Source: Aulostomus chinensis (Eukaryota; Chordata; Actinopteri; Syngnathiformes; Aulostomidae). Taken from it: a DNA stretch of 64,000 nucleotides. The position numbers were made by a program, and so were the translations under genes. Below are positions 1 through 11,349 of this stretch, piece by piece. The stretch is taken from the NCBI GenBank assembly GCA_037954235.1, contig JBBMOA010000015.1, forward strand, positions 23,168,069 to 23,232,068. The letters run 5' to 3'. The stretch's first letter is position 1; the number at the start of each line of letters is the position of its first letter. Under the pieces are notes generated by a model. It made no database searches. It was not told where the DNA came from and saw only the letters and a list, made by a program, of their open reading frames with translations.

Positions 1-18
1 TTGTCATTTTTGTAGTAG

Positions 19-36
19 TGTGTGTGTGTGTGTGAG

Positions 37-84
<48 letters not shown>
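19..84. repeat. (TG)n microsatellite
   Basis: Almost pure TG dinucleotide run with a few single-base interruptions. Typical fish microsatellite, likely length-polymorphic. Confidence 0.95.
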
Positions 85-88
<4 letters not shown>

Positions 89-1560
89 TGTTCATATATT
101 TCTATTTTTTTGTTGTTCTTATGTGTATTTTGTATGTGGAAATTACATTTTCACATCTTTGGGAATGTAGCTAACACTTTTTGGTAATTTTTCGATATAG
201 AAAATTCAAGTCAAGCATCAAGTCCAACTCACTTTGGACAACATTGTTAATGTAAAATGAAGGTAGCACAAACAGGGCCTGAGTAACGTTCAGTGTCATG
301 AGGACGGATGGTGTCTGAAATTAAATGAAATCAGATGTTAAACTGAGTTGTAATCAGCTGTTGAATGTTATCTTTCAACCTAATTGCATCCTGAAGAAGT
401 ACTGGTTCACAGGGAACGCTAACAATAATAGGATCAATTTCAGTTTCATGAATAGAGCTCAGCTGTCGAGGAAATGCTCCCTCAAATCATAGCATCCTGT
501 GGTGCTGTGATAAGACAAAACGTATTCAAATGTTCTGCCGTACCCTAAGGATATGGAAGAATGTTCAGTATTTCTTACAGTTTGCTAAAGAGGCCCTGAG
601 GTGATATTGATCTGTTAACCATTTGAAATAAATATTCAACCTTCGAGCTCAGTGTTTACAGTTTCAGGACTTGTTTTTTTTATTGAAACAGAAGGTACAG
701 TTCAATTATATTCATAACATTCACAAGGAAAATATTACAAAATAGAGATTTTCATTTATCTAAGTTTCCAGGAAAAAAAGAAGTAATTTTGTATTTCGAG
801 ATACAGTATGTTTGAGGTTTTCTTAATTGAACATCAAACATAATTTTTCATAGGTTCAGTTTTTATTTCGGTTGACTTCATTTGGGATGGGCTAAAAGAA
901 GGAAAAAAGTATTTCAAGATCATTAAATAATTAGTTAATTAATTAATAGTCAATTGATTAATTAATTAATTTAATGAATATGAATACCCACCCTCACTTT
1001 TCAACAATGATTGTAAGTTCTCCAGCATTGTGTGTCCTATTTTCTATTTGTATCCTCCATGAATCTTGTGCTGTTGAGTTCTTGTTATGTGCAGAGGTTG
1101 GAAATTCAGTTCCTCTTGCAGATTTGTGTCTTTCTGGGTCACTCACTGAACAGGTCTAGGTGAACGAGTCTTTTTAGTCATTTGAGTCAGCATCATGATG
1201 AGCATCATCCTGCTTTCAGACACCATGGATAACATGCAACCTGAACATACGTTGACGCCCCGAGGAGTTAGGGGACTCGATGAGAGCGCTGCAACACAGG
1301 GACAATCATTTATGCAAAAGCAATAATTTGCTGTTATGTTTTATTTATGTATTGTCCATCATGTTGTAAAATATGCCTGCACGCATTCATTTTACAAGCA
1401 TGATCGTTTCATTTAATGACATCGCAAACAAACGTGAACACACAGTTTTCCTGTGTTAATTTTGAGGTGAAAAGCTGAATATTTGTAGTGATATTCGGAA
1501 TTCTAGAATTTCTTACCAGGCCTCTCCCATTATCAACGAAACTGAGCAATGTTTTGTGCT
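85..1560. other. AT-rich DNA, no gene seen
   Basis: No coding frame, repeat family or splice pattern was recognised. At 925-975 there is a run of ATTA/TTAA-type words, which is low-complexity AT DNA. Confidence 0.5.
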
Positions 1561-1577
1561 ATTGAAAATTCCAGAGC

Positions 1578-1826
1578 TCAGTGGAATCTGCTGTTTCTTG
1601 CTATTGAGGAAATTTCACTGATCCGCTCAGGTTTGCGAATCTGTGTCTGCTATTTAGGAAGTTCTTCTTACCCATTTGGGTTAGTGAGTCCGAGTCTGCT
1701 ACCCTGGAAGTGCAACGGATCCGCTCGGATCAGTGGGTCTGGGTCTTCTATAGAGGCAGTGCCACGGACCTACTCAGGTTTGTGAGTCTGATTCTGCTAC
1801 CCCGGAAGTGCAACGGATCCACTCGC
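1578..1826. repeat. 49-bp minisatellite, about five diverged units
   Basis: Units of 48-50 bp starting near 1619, 1669, 1717 and 1766, with a partial copy before and after. They share phrases such as GGATCCGCTCGG, GTGAGTCTG and CTACCCTGGAAGTGCAAC. The last two complete units are exactly 49 bp. The reading frame crossing it (1549-1785) is a by-product of the repeat and has no recognisable protein. Confidence 0.85.
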
Positions 1827-2066
1827 CAATCCTGGGTTGCTTAAAGGATCTGAGTGAAACATCCGAGTTAGTCACAGTCAACTCACTTGTACTGTGTTAA
1901 ATATTGCTGGTCCCCATATGCACCTTGTGATGGTGACTGTTTTTCATCTGACAGCTTTCTCTCGGGTAGGATTTTCCAGGAAGAAACACTCTGGCCACTG
2001 CTGAAGGTATCATTCGCTTTACAAAATAGGCCATGATCAAATTTATGCCTCTGGATTGTTATCCCT

Positions 2067-2652
2067 TGTTATGAGTTGGACTTTTTAGGATTATTTTATT
2101 ATTGCTTGTGTTTTGTTTCATGTTTTTTTTTGTCTTCCTCCTGTCTCCGCTGCGGAGGTGTGGCCTGGCGGTGCAGCAGGCCCTCTGCCCTGAGGCTCAT
2201 CTCTGTAATTACTCTCCCTGCTCTTCAGCAGCTTGCCGGCTTCGCCTCTCTGCCAGATTGTCTTGGTTGTTGCCTGACTTTCCAGCCATTTTGTCCGTGT
2301 TTTTCTAGATCATGTACCTTGCCATAGTTTCCTTGTACTAGTTTCCTTGTTTTTGTTAAGTCCCAGTGTTTGTAGCGTTGTTTGCTCTTGTATCGTTCCC
2401 AGTGTGGTTCCGTCCTTAGTTAGCTAATCCATAGAGTTAGTTTGTTTTTCCTTCCCGCTCGCCACGGTGTAGTTGATTATTTAGTTTAGAGCTGATTTTG
2501 TGTTTAGTTAGGACTTGGTATTGTTTTGGTTGTTACTGTGGTTTTGTTTTTGGTTATTATTAAATCTTTTGTCTGTTCGACGACTCCTTGTTTCTGTGCT
2601 TGGTGTTAGCCTTTTTGGGTCCTACTACTCACTCTGACTAGTAGTCCTAACA
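2067..2652 (+). mobile_element. solo LTR of an LTR retrotransposon
   Basis: A 586-bp segment that begins TGTTATGAG and ends CCTAACA, so its ends form the inverted pair TGTTA/TAACA. It is flanked on both sides by the 5-bp duplication TCCCT (2062-2066 and 2653-2657). TG...CA ends with a 5-bp target duplication are the signature of an LTR left by recombination between two LTRs. The ends match the termini of the Gypsy LTR at 23448-24242, suggesting a related Ty3/Gypsy family, though the interiors were not aligned. Open frames inside are not genes. Confidence 0.85.
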
Positions 2653-2805
2653 TCCCTGTTGTACGTCATTATTTACAATTACTGTTGAAACAGTTACACA
2701 TTTTTATTTAACCATGGTTTAATTGAGTCAAGTCTCACGAAACAAAATGTAAAATTGTTGCCATGATCTTTTATCTAAATTTAATTTGAATATAATTTGT
2801 TAAAA

Positions 2806-3130
2806 CAGCATGATGGTGCAGTGGTTAGCACTGTCACCTCATAGCAAGAAGGTTCTGGGTTCAAACCCAGGCTCGAGCACAGGATCTTTCTGTGTGGAGT
2901 CTGCTTGTTGTCCCTGTTCCTGTGTGGGTTCTCTCCGGTACTCTGGCTTCCTCCCATAGTCCAAAGACATCAAGAGGGGACGAGGTTAATCCAGACTCTA
3001 AACTGACCGTAGGTGGGACTGTGAGTGTGAATGTTTGTCTGTCTATATGTGTTGGCCCTGCGATGGACTGGTGACCTGTCAAGGGTGAACCCCGCCTCTT
3101 GCCCAAAAGCTGCTGGGATAGGCTAGTTTT
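2806..3130 (+). mobile_element. tRNA-derived SINE (V-SINE type), copy 1
   Basis: Starts with a tRNA-like head with an A-box-like GTGCAGTGGTTAGC and a B-box-like GGTTCAAACCC. It continues through the central segment around TCTGTGTGGAGT and CAGTCCAAAGACAT, and ends in a tail containing GCGATGGACTGGTGACCTG. The same order occurs in copies at 11350, 36686 and 44719. Transcribed by RNA polymerase III when young and mobilised by a partner LINE. This copy lacks the usual final GGATGG-rich tail. Confidence 0.85.
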
Positions 3131-3384
3131 TAATGTTTTCTTAGCTGATGAAGACTGGTGATGTAATATCAGAGGCATGTAGTCGAGAAGCCAGACCTGG
3201 TTCTTGGATGAAACAGAAGAGGTGGAGGCAGGACAGGAGGCCATTACATTCATATGATGGAAAAACAAATTCTAACGAAATTCAAATATTGTAAAAATTA
3301 TATACGTGCATTGGTTTGCCAACATTCACGTTCCAAAAAATGTGACACAGTTAAGTACACAGAAATAATGATGGCAGTTGTGGG

Positions 3385-3630
3385 CGGCATGGCTCAGGGG
3401 TAGAGTGGCCGTCTAGCAACCAAAGGGTCACTGGTTCGATCCTCGACCCCGGTGACCATGTCGAAGTGTCCTTGAGCAAGATACTGGACCCATAATTGCT
3501 CCTGGTGAGTAGGTTGACACCCTGCATGGCAGCCTCCACCATCAGTGTGTGTGAATGGGTGACTTAAATGACACTGTAAAGCGCTTTGAGTGCTGCTAAG
3601 GTATAAAAATGCTGTATAAATTGAGTCCAT
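3385..3630 (+). mobile_element. second tRNA-derived SINE family
   Basis: The head reads like a tRNA with A box GGCTCAGGGGTAGAGTGG and B box GGTTCGATCC. The body contains GTCCTTGAGCAAGA, and the tail TGTAAAGCGCTTTGAG and TGCTGTATAAATTGAG, a 3' end common in teleost SINE/LINE pairs. It is unrelated in sequence to the V-type SINE just upstream. Confidence 0.75.
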
Positions 3631-3890
3631 TTAGCTGTTTCATGACAACACTTATGAACACATATGAATACTGACAAAATCCAGTTCTGCAAATTTTTGC
3701 AGTTATTCAGTTTAAGTTTGAAGTTATAATCAAATAGTTAACTGAATAGTTGTAAGTAGTTTTCTAAGTAAATCATTATTCAAAGTTTGTTGTACAGTTT
3801 AAGGTTTTCTTGCTTCAGATGTGGGAAATCCACTTACTGGCAGCAAGGCGAAGCAGCCTAGCTTGTCAGCTTTAGCTAGCTTAGCAAGCT

Positions 3891-4566
3891 CAGCAGCTTC
3901 CAGGCAGGTGGGTGTGTTCCAGGGAGCACACTGATGGGCCTGCCTTAGCTCCATCCACATTCCTCCACTCAGTCTATTTTAGAATAAGCTAGATCTTGTA
4001 TTTGATATTTGACTTCATCTGCTTCTCATAATATAATTTAAAATGCTCACCAAACTCATCTCTGCTCAAAGCTGCACACTTCACTGCTGCTGTCAAGCTT
4101 GTGTCTATGGTTGTTACCTGTACTGTAATTCCTTTCGCCACTGCTCTTTAGCTGCTGACCATCTCCATGCTCCTGATGTTCCAGCTTGGGTTGGATGACG
4201 GGTCGGTCTCTGGGGAGGAATGCATCTTCACCACCCAGCCAATGAGGAAGCTTCAGTGAGATGTGCCAGTGACGGGTGGTCTGTCTGCCATTCTTCCCAG
4301 CTAGCTGGTATACATCCTTAGTCTTTTGAGGATTGGCTGCTGCCTAGGATCCTTGAGGCCCTGTTAAGCCATGCTGTGTCTGCTCTTTTCGGGGTTGGCC
4401 ATGAGGAGCTTTTCCAATATTTAGTTGCCAGAATCCAGAATGTAGGTCTGTCTGCTGCCATTGTTGTTTCTCCCTGAGGAAGTTTTGTTTGAAGAAGAAG
4501 AACTTCTCACCGCCCACTTTGGCTGCCTCCTCTGCAGCTAGCAAGAGCATTCCCATTTAGAGGTCC
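3891..4566 (-). repeat. left arm of 676-bp inverted repeat
   Basis: Reverse complement of 6573-7248, the same length and nearly identical. Both arms encode the same roughly 70-residue frame (4344-4556 on minus; 6583-6786 on plus) containing the shared stretch QQWQQTDLHSGFWQLNIGK, which I do not recognise. The arms end together: CAGCAGCTTCC at 3891 mirrors GGAAGCTGCTG ending at 7248. A 2.0-kb spacer separates them, so this is a large imperfect palindrome or a dispersed repeat that landed twice in opposite orientation. Confidence 0.85.
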
Positions 4567-4589
4567 CAGCTCCAGCCTGACACCAACAT

Positions 4590-4841
4590 CCAGGGTGATG
4601 ACTCCATCCTGGCTGCACTGTCAGGCATTCAAACCTCCTAGGGATGAGCCAGATATTCAAATGAAATGAGTATCTGGTACAGATATTACAGTTGTGATGC
4701 AGCAGAGTAATAAAGAATATGTCCATACCTGGCTGAAGAAAAAAATGGTTTGATGGTTGTTTCTGAGGAGGGGAACTATACATTCATTGTCTTTGTCCTC
4801 AACATTCTGTAACAAGCAGCTGGTGTGCTAATACCCCCCTC

Positions 4842-4916
<75 letters not shown>

Positions 4917-5060
4917 CACACACACACAGCTGAGAGGCTGCTCCCTCAGCAGCCCACAGGGAGAAATATGTTTGCAGACATGTCACTGTGCACAAGATTA
5001 ACTTCTCTCATTGCTGTTGGACTAGAGAGCTTTATTGTCAATATACATAATATATAATGA
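4590..5060 (+). repeat. unclassified repeat, unit A copy 1
   Basis: Shares short blocks in the same order with 10530-10890: CCTAGGGATGAGC, then TCCCTC followed by CAGCTGAGA, then AACTTCTCTCATTGCTGTT. It contains the (CA)n tract. No protein was recognised, and the match is patchy, so both copies are old. Confidence 0.45.
4850..4926. repeat. (CA)n microsatellite
   Basis: More than thirty CA dinucleotides with one interruption (AAAATCA) near the right end. Confidence 0.95.
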
Positions 5061-5914
5061 GATTATAAGTGCCACTCAATCAGTGCTTTAAGAAACATAA
5101 AATAACAAAATAACAATAGATAAAAAACAAGATACAATCATATCTAATATACAAGACAAAGACATATGTAGCTAAGATAAAAAAAATGGAAGATAATTGC
5201 TCTATAGTTAGATTAAAAACAGCAGCAGTCTTAATATTGCATACAATTATTCTAAATACACACACAGTGGGATATTGCACAATAACATTGTTTACTCAAT
5301 TATCTTATTGCCCAGGGAAAGGAACTATTTGTAAGACTGAAAGTGCAGACTTTCATTGACCTGTTCCTTCTGCCTGAGTGCCACAGGTTGCACAGAGGAT
5401 GAGCTGGGTGGGTAGAGTCTGACAGGATCGATTTGGTTCTTCTGAAGCAACATGAGCTGGAGAGCGACAAGGAGGGCACTGGGCAGCTGATAATCTTTTG
5501 GGCAGTGTTTGTCCCTCTCCAGGGACTTCTGTCCACAGGAAAGCTGCTAGAGTAGCATACCATTTTGCAGTAAGTTAGTATGCTCTCGATCTTGGAGCAT
5601 GCAACTTCTTCATTTACTTACTATTATTCTCAAGATGGCTAGTGCAACACAATTGTGTCTTTGAAAGAAGTTTGTAAGAATTCAGATAAATTGGTGTGAA
5701 AACAATTAGGACCTCCAAGACCAAATTTAACCATTCAACAAAGTTCTACAAAAGAGGGGGAAGACCTACAACCGAAGATTTTCGACAAATTAGTATGAGC
5801 CAAAACCTGGCTAGCAGGCTGTGAAGTAGCTAACACAGTCTTCTCCTACCCCTGCCAACTTTTTCACCTTGAAAGTGGTACAGCAGACAGCAATGCTTGG
5901 ACGGAACAGATATG
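5061..5914. other. No gene recognised
   Basis: Part of 5290-5600 looks like old interspersed repeat (phrases such as GGGAAAGGAACTATTTGTAAG), but I could not assign a family. No exon-like or protein-coding signal was seen. Confidence 0.3.
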
Positions 5915-6572
5915 CACCATCTATCGTCGTCGTCGTCCTCCTCCTCCTCCTCCGCTTTATCCAGTGGGTCCGGGTCGCGGGGGCAGCAGCCTCAGAAAGG
6001 AAGCCCAGACTGTCCTCTCCCCAGCCACTTCAACCAGCTCTTCCGGGGGAATCCTGAGGCATTCCCAGGCCAGCCGAGAGATATAATCCCTCCAGCGTGT
6101 CCTGGGTCGGCCTCGGGGCCTCCTCCCAGTTGGGCATGCTTGGAACACCTCCCAAGGGAGGCGTCTAGGAGGCAACCTCACCAGATGCCCGAACCACCTC
6201 AATTGACTCCTCTCGACATGGAGGAACAGCGGCTCTACTCTGAGCCCCTCCCGAATGACTGAGCTTCTCACCCTATCTCTAAGGGAGAGCCCAGCCACCC
6301 TGAGGAGGAAACTCATTTCGGCCACTTGTATTCGCTATCTCGTTCTTTTGGTCATTACCCAAAGCTCATGACCATAGGTGAGGGTTGAAACATAGATTGA
6401 CCACTAAATTGAGAGCCTCGCTTCTGGCTAAGCTCCCTCTTCACCACAACGGACTGGTTTAGCAACCTCATCACTGCGGATGCCGCCCCAATCCGCCTGT
6501 CAATCTCCCGCTCAATCCTACCCTCACTCATGAACAAGACCCCGAGATACTTAAACTCCTCCACCTGAAGTA
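5915..6572 (-). pseudogene. RTE-type LINE copy 1, 3' half (RT C-terminus and 3' tail)
   Basis: Minus-strand remnant of the C-terminal part of an RTE-clade reverse-transcriptase protein. Two frames show it: 6355-6564 has EFKYLGVLFMSEGR and EREIDRRIGAASAVMRLL; 5957-6325 has RWFGHLVRLPPRR, RPRGRPRTRWRDYISRLAWE and ends LLPPRPGPTG. The frames are offset, so at least one frameshift lies near 6330-6360. The 3' end is a GGATAAAGCGGAGG motif followed by GGA/GAC triplets. The same protein end occurs at 42746-42991 and 52062-52900. It is separated from its 5' half (7249-8660) by the inverted-repeat arm, and the core of the RT is missing. Confidence 0.85.
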
Positions 6573-7248
6573 GGACCTCTAAATGGTAATGCTCTTGCTA
6601 GCTGCAGAGGAGGCAGCCACAGTGGGCTGTGAGAAGTTCTTCTTCTTCAAACAAAACTTCCTCAAGGAGAAACAGCAATGGCAGCAGACAGACCTACATT
6701 CTGGATTCTGGCAACTAAATATTGGAAAAGCTCCTCATGGCCAACCCCGAAAAGAGCAGACACAGCATGGCTTAACAGGGCCTTAAGGATCCTAGGCAGC
6801 AGCCAATCCTCAAAAGACTAAGGATGTATACTAGCTAGCTGAGAAGAACGGCAGACAGACCACCCGTCACTGGCACATCTCACCAAAGCATCCTCATTGG
6901 CTGGGTGGTGAAGATGCATTCCTCCCCAGAGACCGACCCGTCATCCAACCCAAGCTGGAACATCAGGAGCATGGAGATGGTCAGCAGCTAAAGAGCAGTG
7001 GTGAAAGGAATTACAGTACAGGTAACAACCATAGACACAAGCTTGACAGCAGCAGTGAAGTGTGCAGCTTTGAGCAGAGATGAGTTTGATGAGCATTTTA
7101 AATTATATTATGAGAAGCAGATGAAGTCAAATATCAAATACAAGATCTAGCTTATTCTAAAATAGACTGAGTGGAGGAATGTGGATGGAGCTAAGGCAGG
7201 CCCATCAGTATGCTCCCTGGAACACACCCACCTGCCTGGAAGCTGCTG
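6573..7248 (+). repeat. right arm of 676-bp inverted repeat, inside RTE LINE
   Basis: Mirror of 3891-4566. It lies exactly between the two halves of an RTE LINE: left of 6573 the LINE reads into its C-terminal RT, right of 7248 into its endonuclease, and the roughly 1.2 kb of RT normally between them is absent. The segment therefore replaced LINE sequence rather than simply inserting. No terminal inverted repeats or target duplication are visible. An A-rich frame (6583-6786) has no recognisable domain. Confidence 0.85.
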
Positions 7249-8660
7249 GAGACCCACAGGCCAGTCATGCCCTGTAAGCCTCCTTCTTCAGCCTGACGGC
7301 TCCCCTCACCTCTGGTGTCCACCAGCGCGTTCACGGATTACCTCCGCGACTGGCCCCAGCAGCCTTACGGCCACAGCTCACAGCAGCCGCCTCGACGATG
7401 GAAGAGCGGAACATGGCCCATTCAGACTCAATGTCCCCCACCGCCCCCGGGATGTGATCAAAACTCTGCCGGAGGTGGGAGTTGAAGATCGTTCTGACTG
7501 GTTCTTCCGCCAGGCATTCACAACAAACCCTCACTACTCGTTCGGGCCTGCTGGGTCTGCGCAGCGTCTTCCCCTGCCACCTGATCCAACTCACCACCAG
7601 ATGGTGATCAGTTGACAGCTCAGCTCCTCTCTTCACCCGAGTGTCCAGAACATGCAGTCGCAGGTCAAATGATACGACTATAAAATCGATCATAGACCTG
7701 CGTCCTAGGATGTCCTGGTTGCACGTGCACCGATAGGCATCCTTATGTTCGAACATGGTGTTCGTTACGGACAAACTGCGACTTGCACAGAAGTCCAATA
7801 ACCGAGCACCACTCAGGTTCAGGTGGGGCCTGCCATTCCTCCCAATCACACCCTTCCAGGTCACACTGTCATTGCCCACGTGAGCGTTGAAGTCTCCCAG
7901 TAGGACAATAGAGTCCCCAGCTGGGGCACCATCCAATACCCTTCCCAAGGAATCCAAAAAGGGTGGATACTCTGAACTGGTGTTCGGCACATACGCGCAG
8001 ACCACCGTCAGGACTCGTTCCCCGACCTGAAGGCGCAGGGAAGCAACCCTTTCGTCCACCAGGATAAACCCCAACATACATGCAGAGAGTCTAGGGGCAA
8101 CGAAGAAGCCCACCCACGCCCTCCGCCTCTCACCTGGAGCAACTCCAGCAAAAGAGAAAGTCCAACCCCTCTCAAGGACTCGGGTTCCGGACCCAGAGCT
8201 CTGTGTCGAGGTGAGGCCAACTATATCTAACCGGTAACGCTCAACCTATTTCACCAGCTCCAGCTCCTTCCCTGCCAGAGAGGGAACATTCCATGTCCCA
8301 AAAACCAGCTTCCATGCCTGGGGTTCAGACAGCCGAGGCCCCCACCTTGGACTGCCACCCAAGCCACATTGCACCAGACCCCTCCGGTTCCTCCTATGGG
8401 CGGTGAGTCCAAGGGAGGATGTGCTCGTGCCACCTTTTCCAGGGCGGGGCCCCGGTGCCCCTCCGGGCAAGGTGCACATAGCACTTGTTGGCTTCTCCAT
8501 CAGGGGTCTGTTGAACCGTTCTTTGTCTGGCCCTTTGCCTAGGACCAGCCTGCCTTGGCTGACCCTACCAGGGGCAAAATGCCCCCGACAGCATAGCTCC
8601 TAGGGTCACTAGGGCACTCAAACTCCTCCACCACAATAAGGTGATGGTTCCAGGAGGAGC
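7249..8660 (-). pseudogene. RTE-type LINE copy 1, 5' half (5' UTR and AP endonuclease)
   Basis: Minus strand. The long frame 7331-8113 is the apurinic/apyrimidinic-like endonuclease that nicks target DNA. It shows VLLGDFNAHVGNDS, DFCASRSLSVTNTMFEHK, GRRSMIDFIVV and ELSTDHHLVVSWI, so the catalytic GDFN and the final SxDH block are present. Upstream, 8246-8500 contains KLVFGTWNVPSLAGKE, the start of the endonuclease fold, in another frame, so there is a frameshift near 8110-8250. The 5' end, GCTCCTCCTGGAACC at about 8660, is the same as at 53126 in copy 2, suggesting an originally full-length insertion. The protein breaks off near 7249 where the inverted-repeat arm begins. Confidence 0.85.
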
Positions 8661-8809
8661 TATCTGAAAAAATAAAGAAACACAAGCTGCCGAAGATCCA
8701 CATAGATAGCTGCTTGAAATTTTCATCTTTTGGGGGGTGAACATTGTTCCTCAACTGGATGAGGGATACAGGCTAGCTGTCCGTCACCACAATGATGAGG
8801 TGAGCATGA

Positions 8810-9010
8810 AAGTCACGTCCTCAACAGGCTAATGCAGTGTTTGAGCTTGCTTTGTGAGGCAAAAACGAAACTGAGGGCTCCACCAACCCTGGCATTTTTC
8901 TCAGACTGGTCGACTTTGTGGCACAGTTAGAAGTTTTTGATGAGCATCTAAAAACATGTTACCGTGTTCAAGAGCACATCAAAACGAGCTATGTGTACGC
9001 TAGCAGTGGT
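8810..9010 (+). pseudogene. possible transposase fragment (hAT/ZMYM-like), decayed
   Basis: In shifting frames the plus strand reads NPGIFLRLVDFVAQLEVF, then VFKSTSK and VREHIVDLNQ. This resembles the N-terminal half of hAT-related proteins with a DUF4371/ZMYM-type region. At least two frameshifts are needed, so the call is tentative. Confidence 0.3.
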
Positions 9011-9219
9011 GAGGGAACACATTGTGGATCTTAATCAATGACAGAAAAAAATTGCCCCCTCAGATTTATTTCAGGAGCTGCCACTGTTCCTCGGTCGACC
9101 TGCTTCTGATTGGATGCTTTTTTCCCCTGTCCATCAAATTTCTTATTGCATGACTGACGGAAAAGTAGATCTGGTTCTTTGATCAAAAAAGCAGAAAGCA
9201 CTGCATAATCCGCAGCTCC

Positions 9220-9560
9220 ATGGACCACTGTCAATGAATTTAAACATTAAGGAACAAAACCCAACCATCATCTGGCCTGCAAATGTATAACACACTCCGC
9301 CACCCACACAGTCTCTTTCTTCTATTTTATATTTAAGACAATGAGTGAGTGTAATTTGTCTGATGATGACATTGAACCAGAAGTCAGGATTTGCTGTGCA
9401 TTACAAGCCACTCAGCACGAAGTCAGTGACCGCAGTAGCTCCCCACTGATACCAATATTATATGATAGTGTATTATGGTTTTATTGTAGTTTTTTAAAGT
9501 TTCTGCTTTATTGCCCCTGCACTTTTTCTTCAGCTATCCTCAAGCTTTTAAACAGACACT
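9220..9560 (+). repeat. unclassified repeat, unit B copy 1
   Basis: Parallel to 11095-11340. Both contain ACAAAACCCAA.CATCATCTGGCCTG, then an ATGAGTGA start followed by an acidic frame rich in S/D/E (here MSECNLSDDDIEPEV), and AAGTCAGT. The acidic N-terminus resembles the beginning of some DNA transposase genes, but nothing downstream supports a family. Confidence 0.45.
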
Positions 9561-10520
9561 GATGGCCTGAGCGTTTACAGGTGAGCTGCACAACTCCCTG
9601 AGTAAAATAGAGGGCGGAGCAACTGACACATTTTCATACAGCACTTGGGGTGTAACACTGATATTGAATACTAAAGGAATTCCAGTCTTATTTTTGACAA
9701 TGCCTGGTGTCTGAGCAGAGAGACAGACATATCAGCTGATCGTCAAAAACATTTGCTCTTTAATAAGAGAGTGGTGGAAAAGGCAACAATACTTTCCTCT
9801 TACTAATTAGTCAAAGATTACAAGCAGAGGAGAGTGACCCACAATGTTCATTGCAGACATAATAATATTTCTTTATGGGCTTTTCCCATGATCAAATATT
9901 GTAATAATACACCATGTTAGCCCACTCTGTGTGTATTTCCACTTAAACCATGGGCAGCAGCTGATGAGGCAGTCCAGTGGCTCAGGGACGCATTTGCTTA
10001 CACACCACTGATGTCCTGCACAATATTGATTGTGAGGGCTGGTAGATGTGTCAGGACAGGTCATCAGGTGACAACAAAAATATGTAGTTCGATGCTAATG
10101 AAGGTGCAGCAGGAGGAATGTGTTGCATCATCTCCACAGGCTGCATACATCCCTGATTCTTCAATGTCTCAACAACTGTCTGATGTTGAAGGGCATTATA
10201 AATACTTTGTCATCTTTCACACCGAGGCTTTACCATTCCAGTCATACATTATGCAAACGTACCTGTTCCTACATCAAACCACATTTCATGTCATGTAGCC
10301 ACTGTCCCTGTGGTGGCCAGTTTACCTACATTAGTCAACTATAACAGATAACTTGACCACCCCGGGACTCCCCAAGGGTTGTATCTGCCCAAGCATTATG
10401 GTTTGATTACCATAAATCTTTTTCGGCAAAGGCAACTTTATTTTTTCAGAAGTTTACTCACAGGTTAGTCTGCTCCATTGCCCCTCACTAGCAGTCACTT
10501 CTCTCATTGCTGTTTCACAC
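9561..10520. other. No gene recognised
   Basis: The frames here (for example 10011-10298) look random in composition. No repeat family was identified. Confidence 0.35.
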
Positions 10521-10529
10521 ACTCTGTTG

Positions 10530-11345
10530 TCCTCTTCCTCCAAAATCTTGACCTCCCTAGGGATGAGCTGGATCTCATACTTGATATGAAACAAGTTTCC
10601 AGAATGGATACTATGGTTGTGACCTGGCCGGGTAACAGTATATATTATACACACTCTGGTGTATTTTCAAGGAGAGAAAGTTCTCATTGGGTGTCTGTGT
10701 CCAATAACATTCTCTGGTAAATGACCTGTCAGTCACACACAGTCCCTCCCTCATCCAGCTGAGAAGCACCGCTCGCCGAGGCTGCCTCCATCATCATACA
10801 GAAGATAGATGCGTTCCCTAGTTGGCAAGAGCAGATATAACTTTGCTGTGTACAGGATTAACTTCTCTCATTGCTGTTTGATCACCATTTAGGATTTATT
10901 CTTCCATCAACCCGCTTCTGTTTAGAAGATAACAATAAACAGAGTGCTGTAGGTCATCCCAACCGGTGCTTAGATACGGCTGAATGAAGCTCGGCTTTTT
11001 TCTATATCGGATCATGTATCACCTGCAGATTGATAGAAAAACAGACCAGGTGCTTTTATTATAAGAGCAATAAGCCCTGCATCATCCCCTGTCTGTTCAT
11101 TTGAACATTAATTAACAAAACCCAAACATCATCTGGCCTGAAGATAAATTACACTCCTTTTATTTCTGTCGTATGCAGGCACGCATATGCTTTCATTTAA
11201 TCTGAAACACATATAGTAAGGACAATGAGTGATTTTGAATTTAATTTGTCTGAGAGTGACTCTGAACATGCAGTCAGTTGTTCAACATTACATCAGTAGT
11301 AGCATCAAGTCAGTAGCAGAGGCTCAGTCTGAGTCTTATGAATAG
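10530..11345 (+). repeat. unclassified repeat, units A and B copy 2
   Basis: 10530-10890 resembles 4590-5060 (unit A) and 11095-11340 resembles 9220-9440 (unit B). Here the two units are adjacent, which suggests A and B are parts of one element and the other copies are fragments. The B part begins ATGAGTGATTTTGAATTTAA with an acidic frame, soon stopped. Confidence 0.45.
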
Positions 11346-11349
11346 TAAA

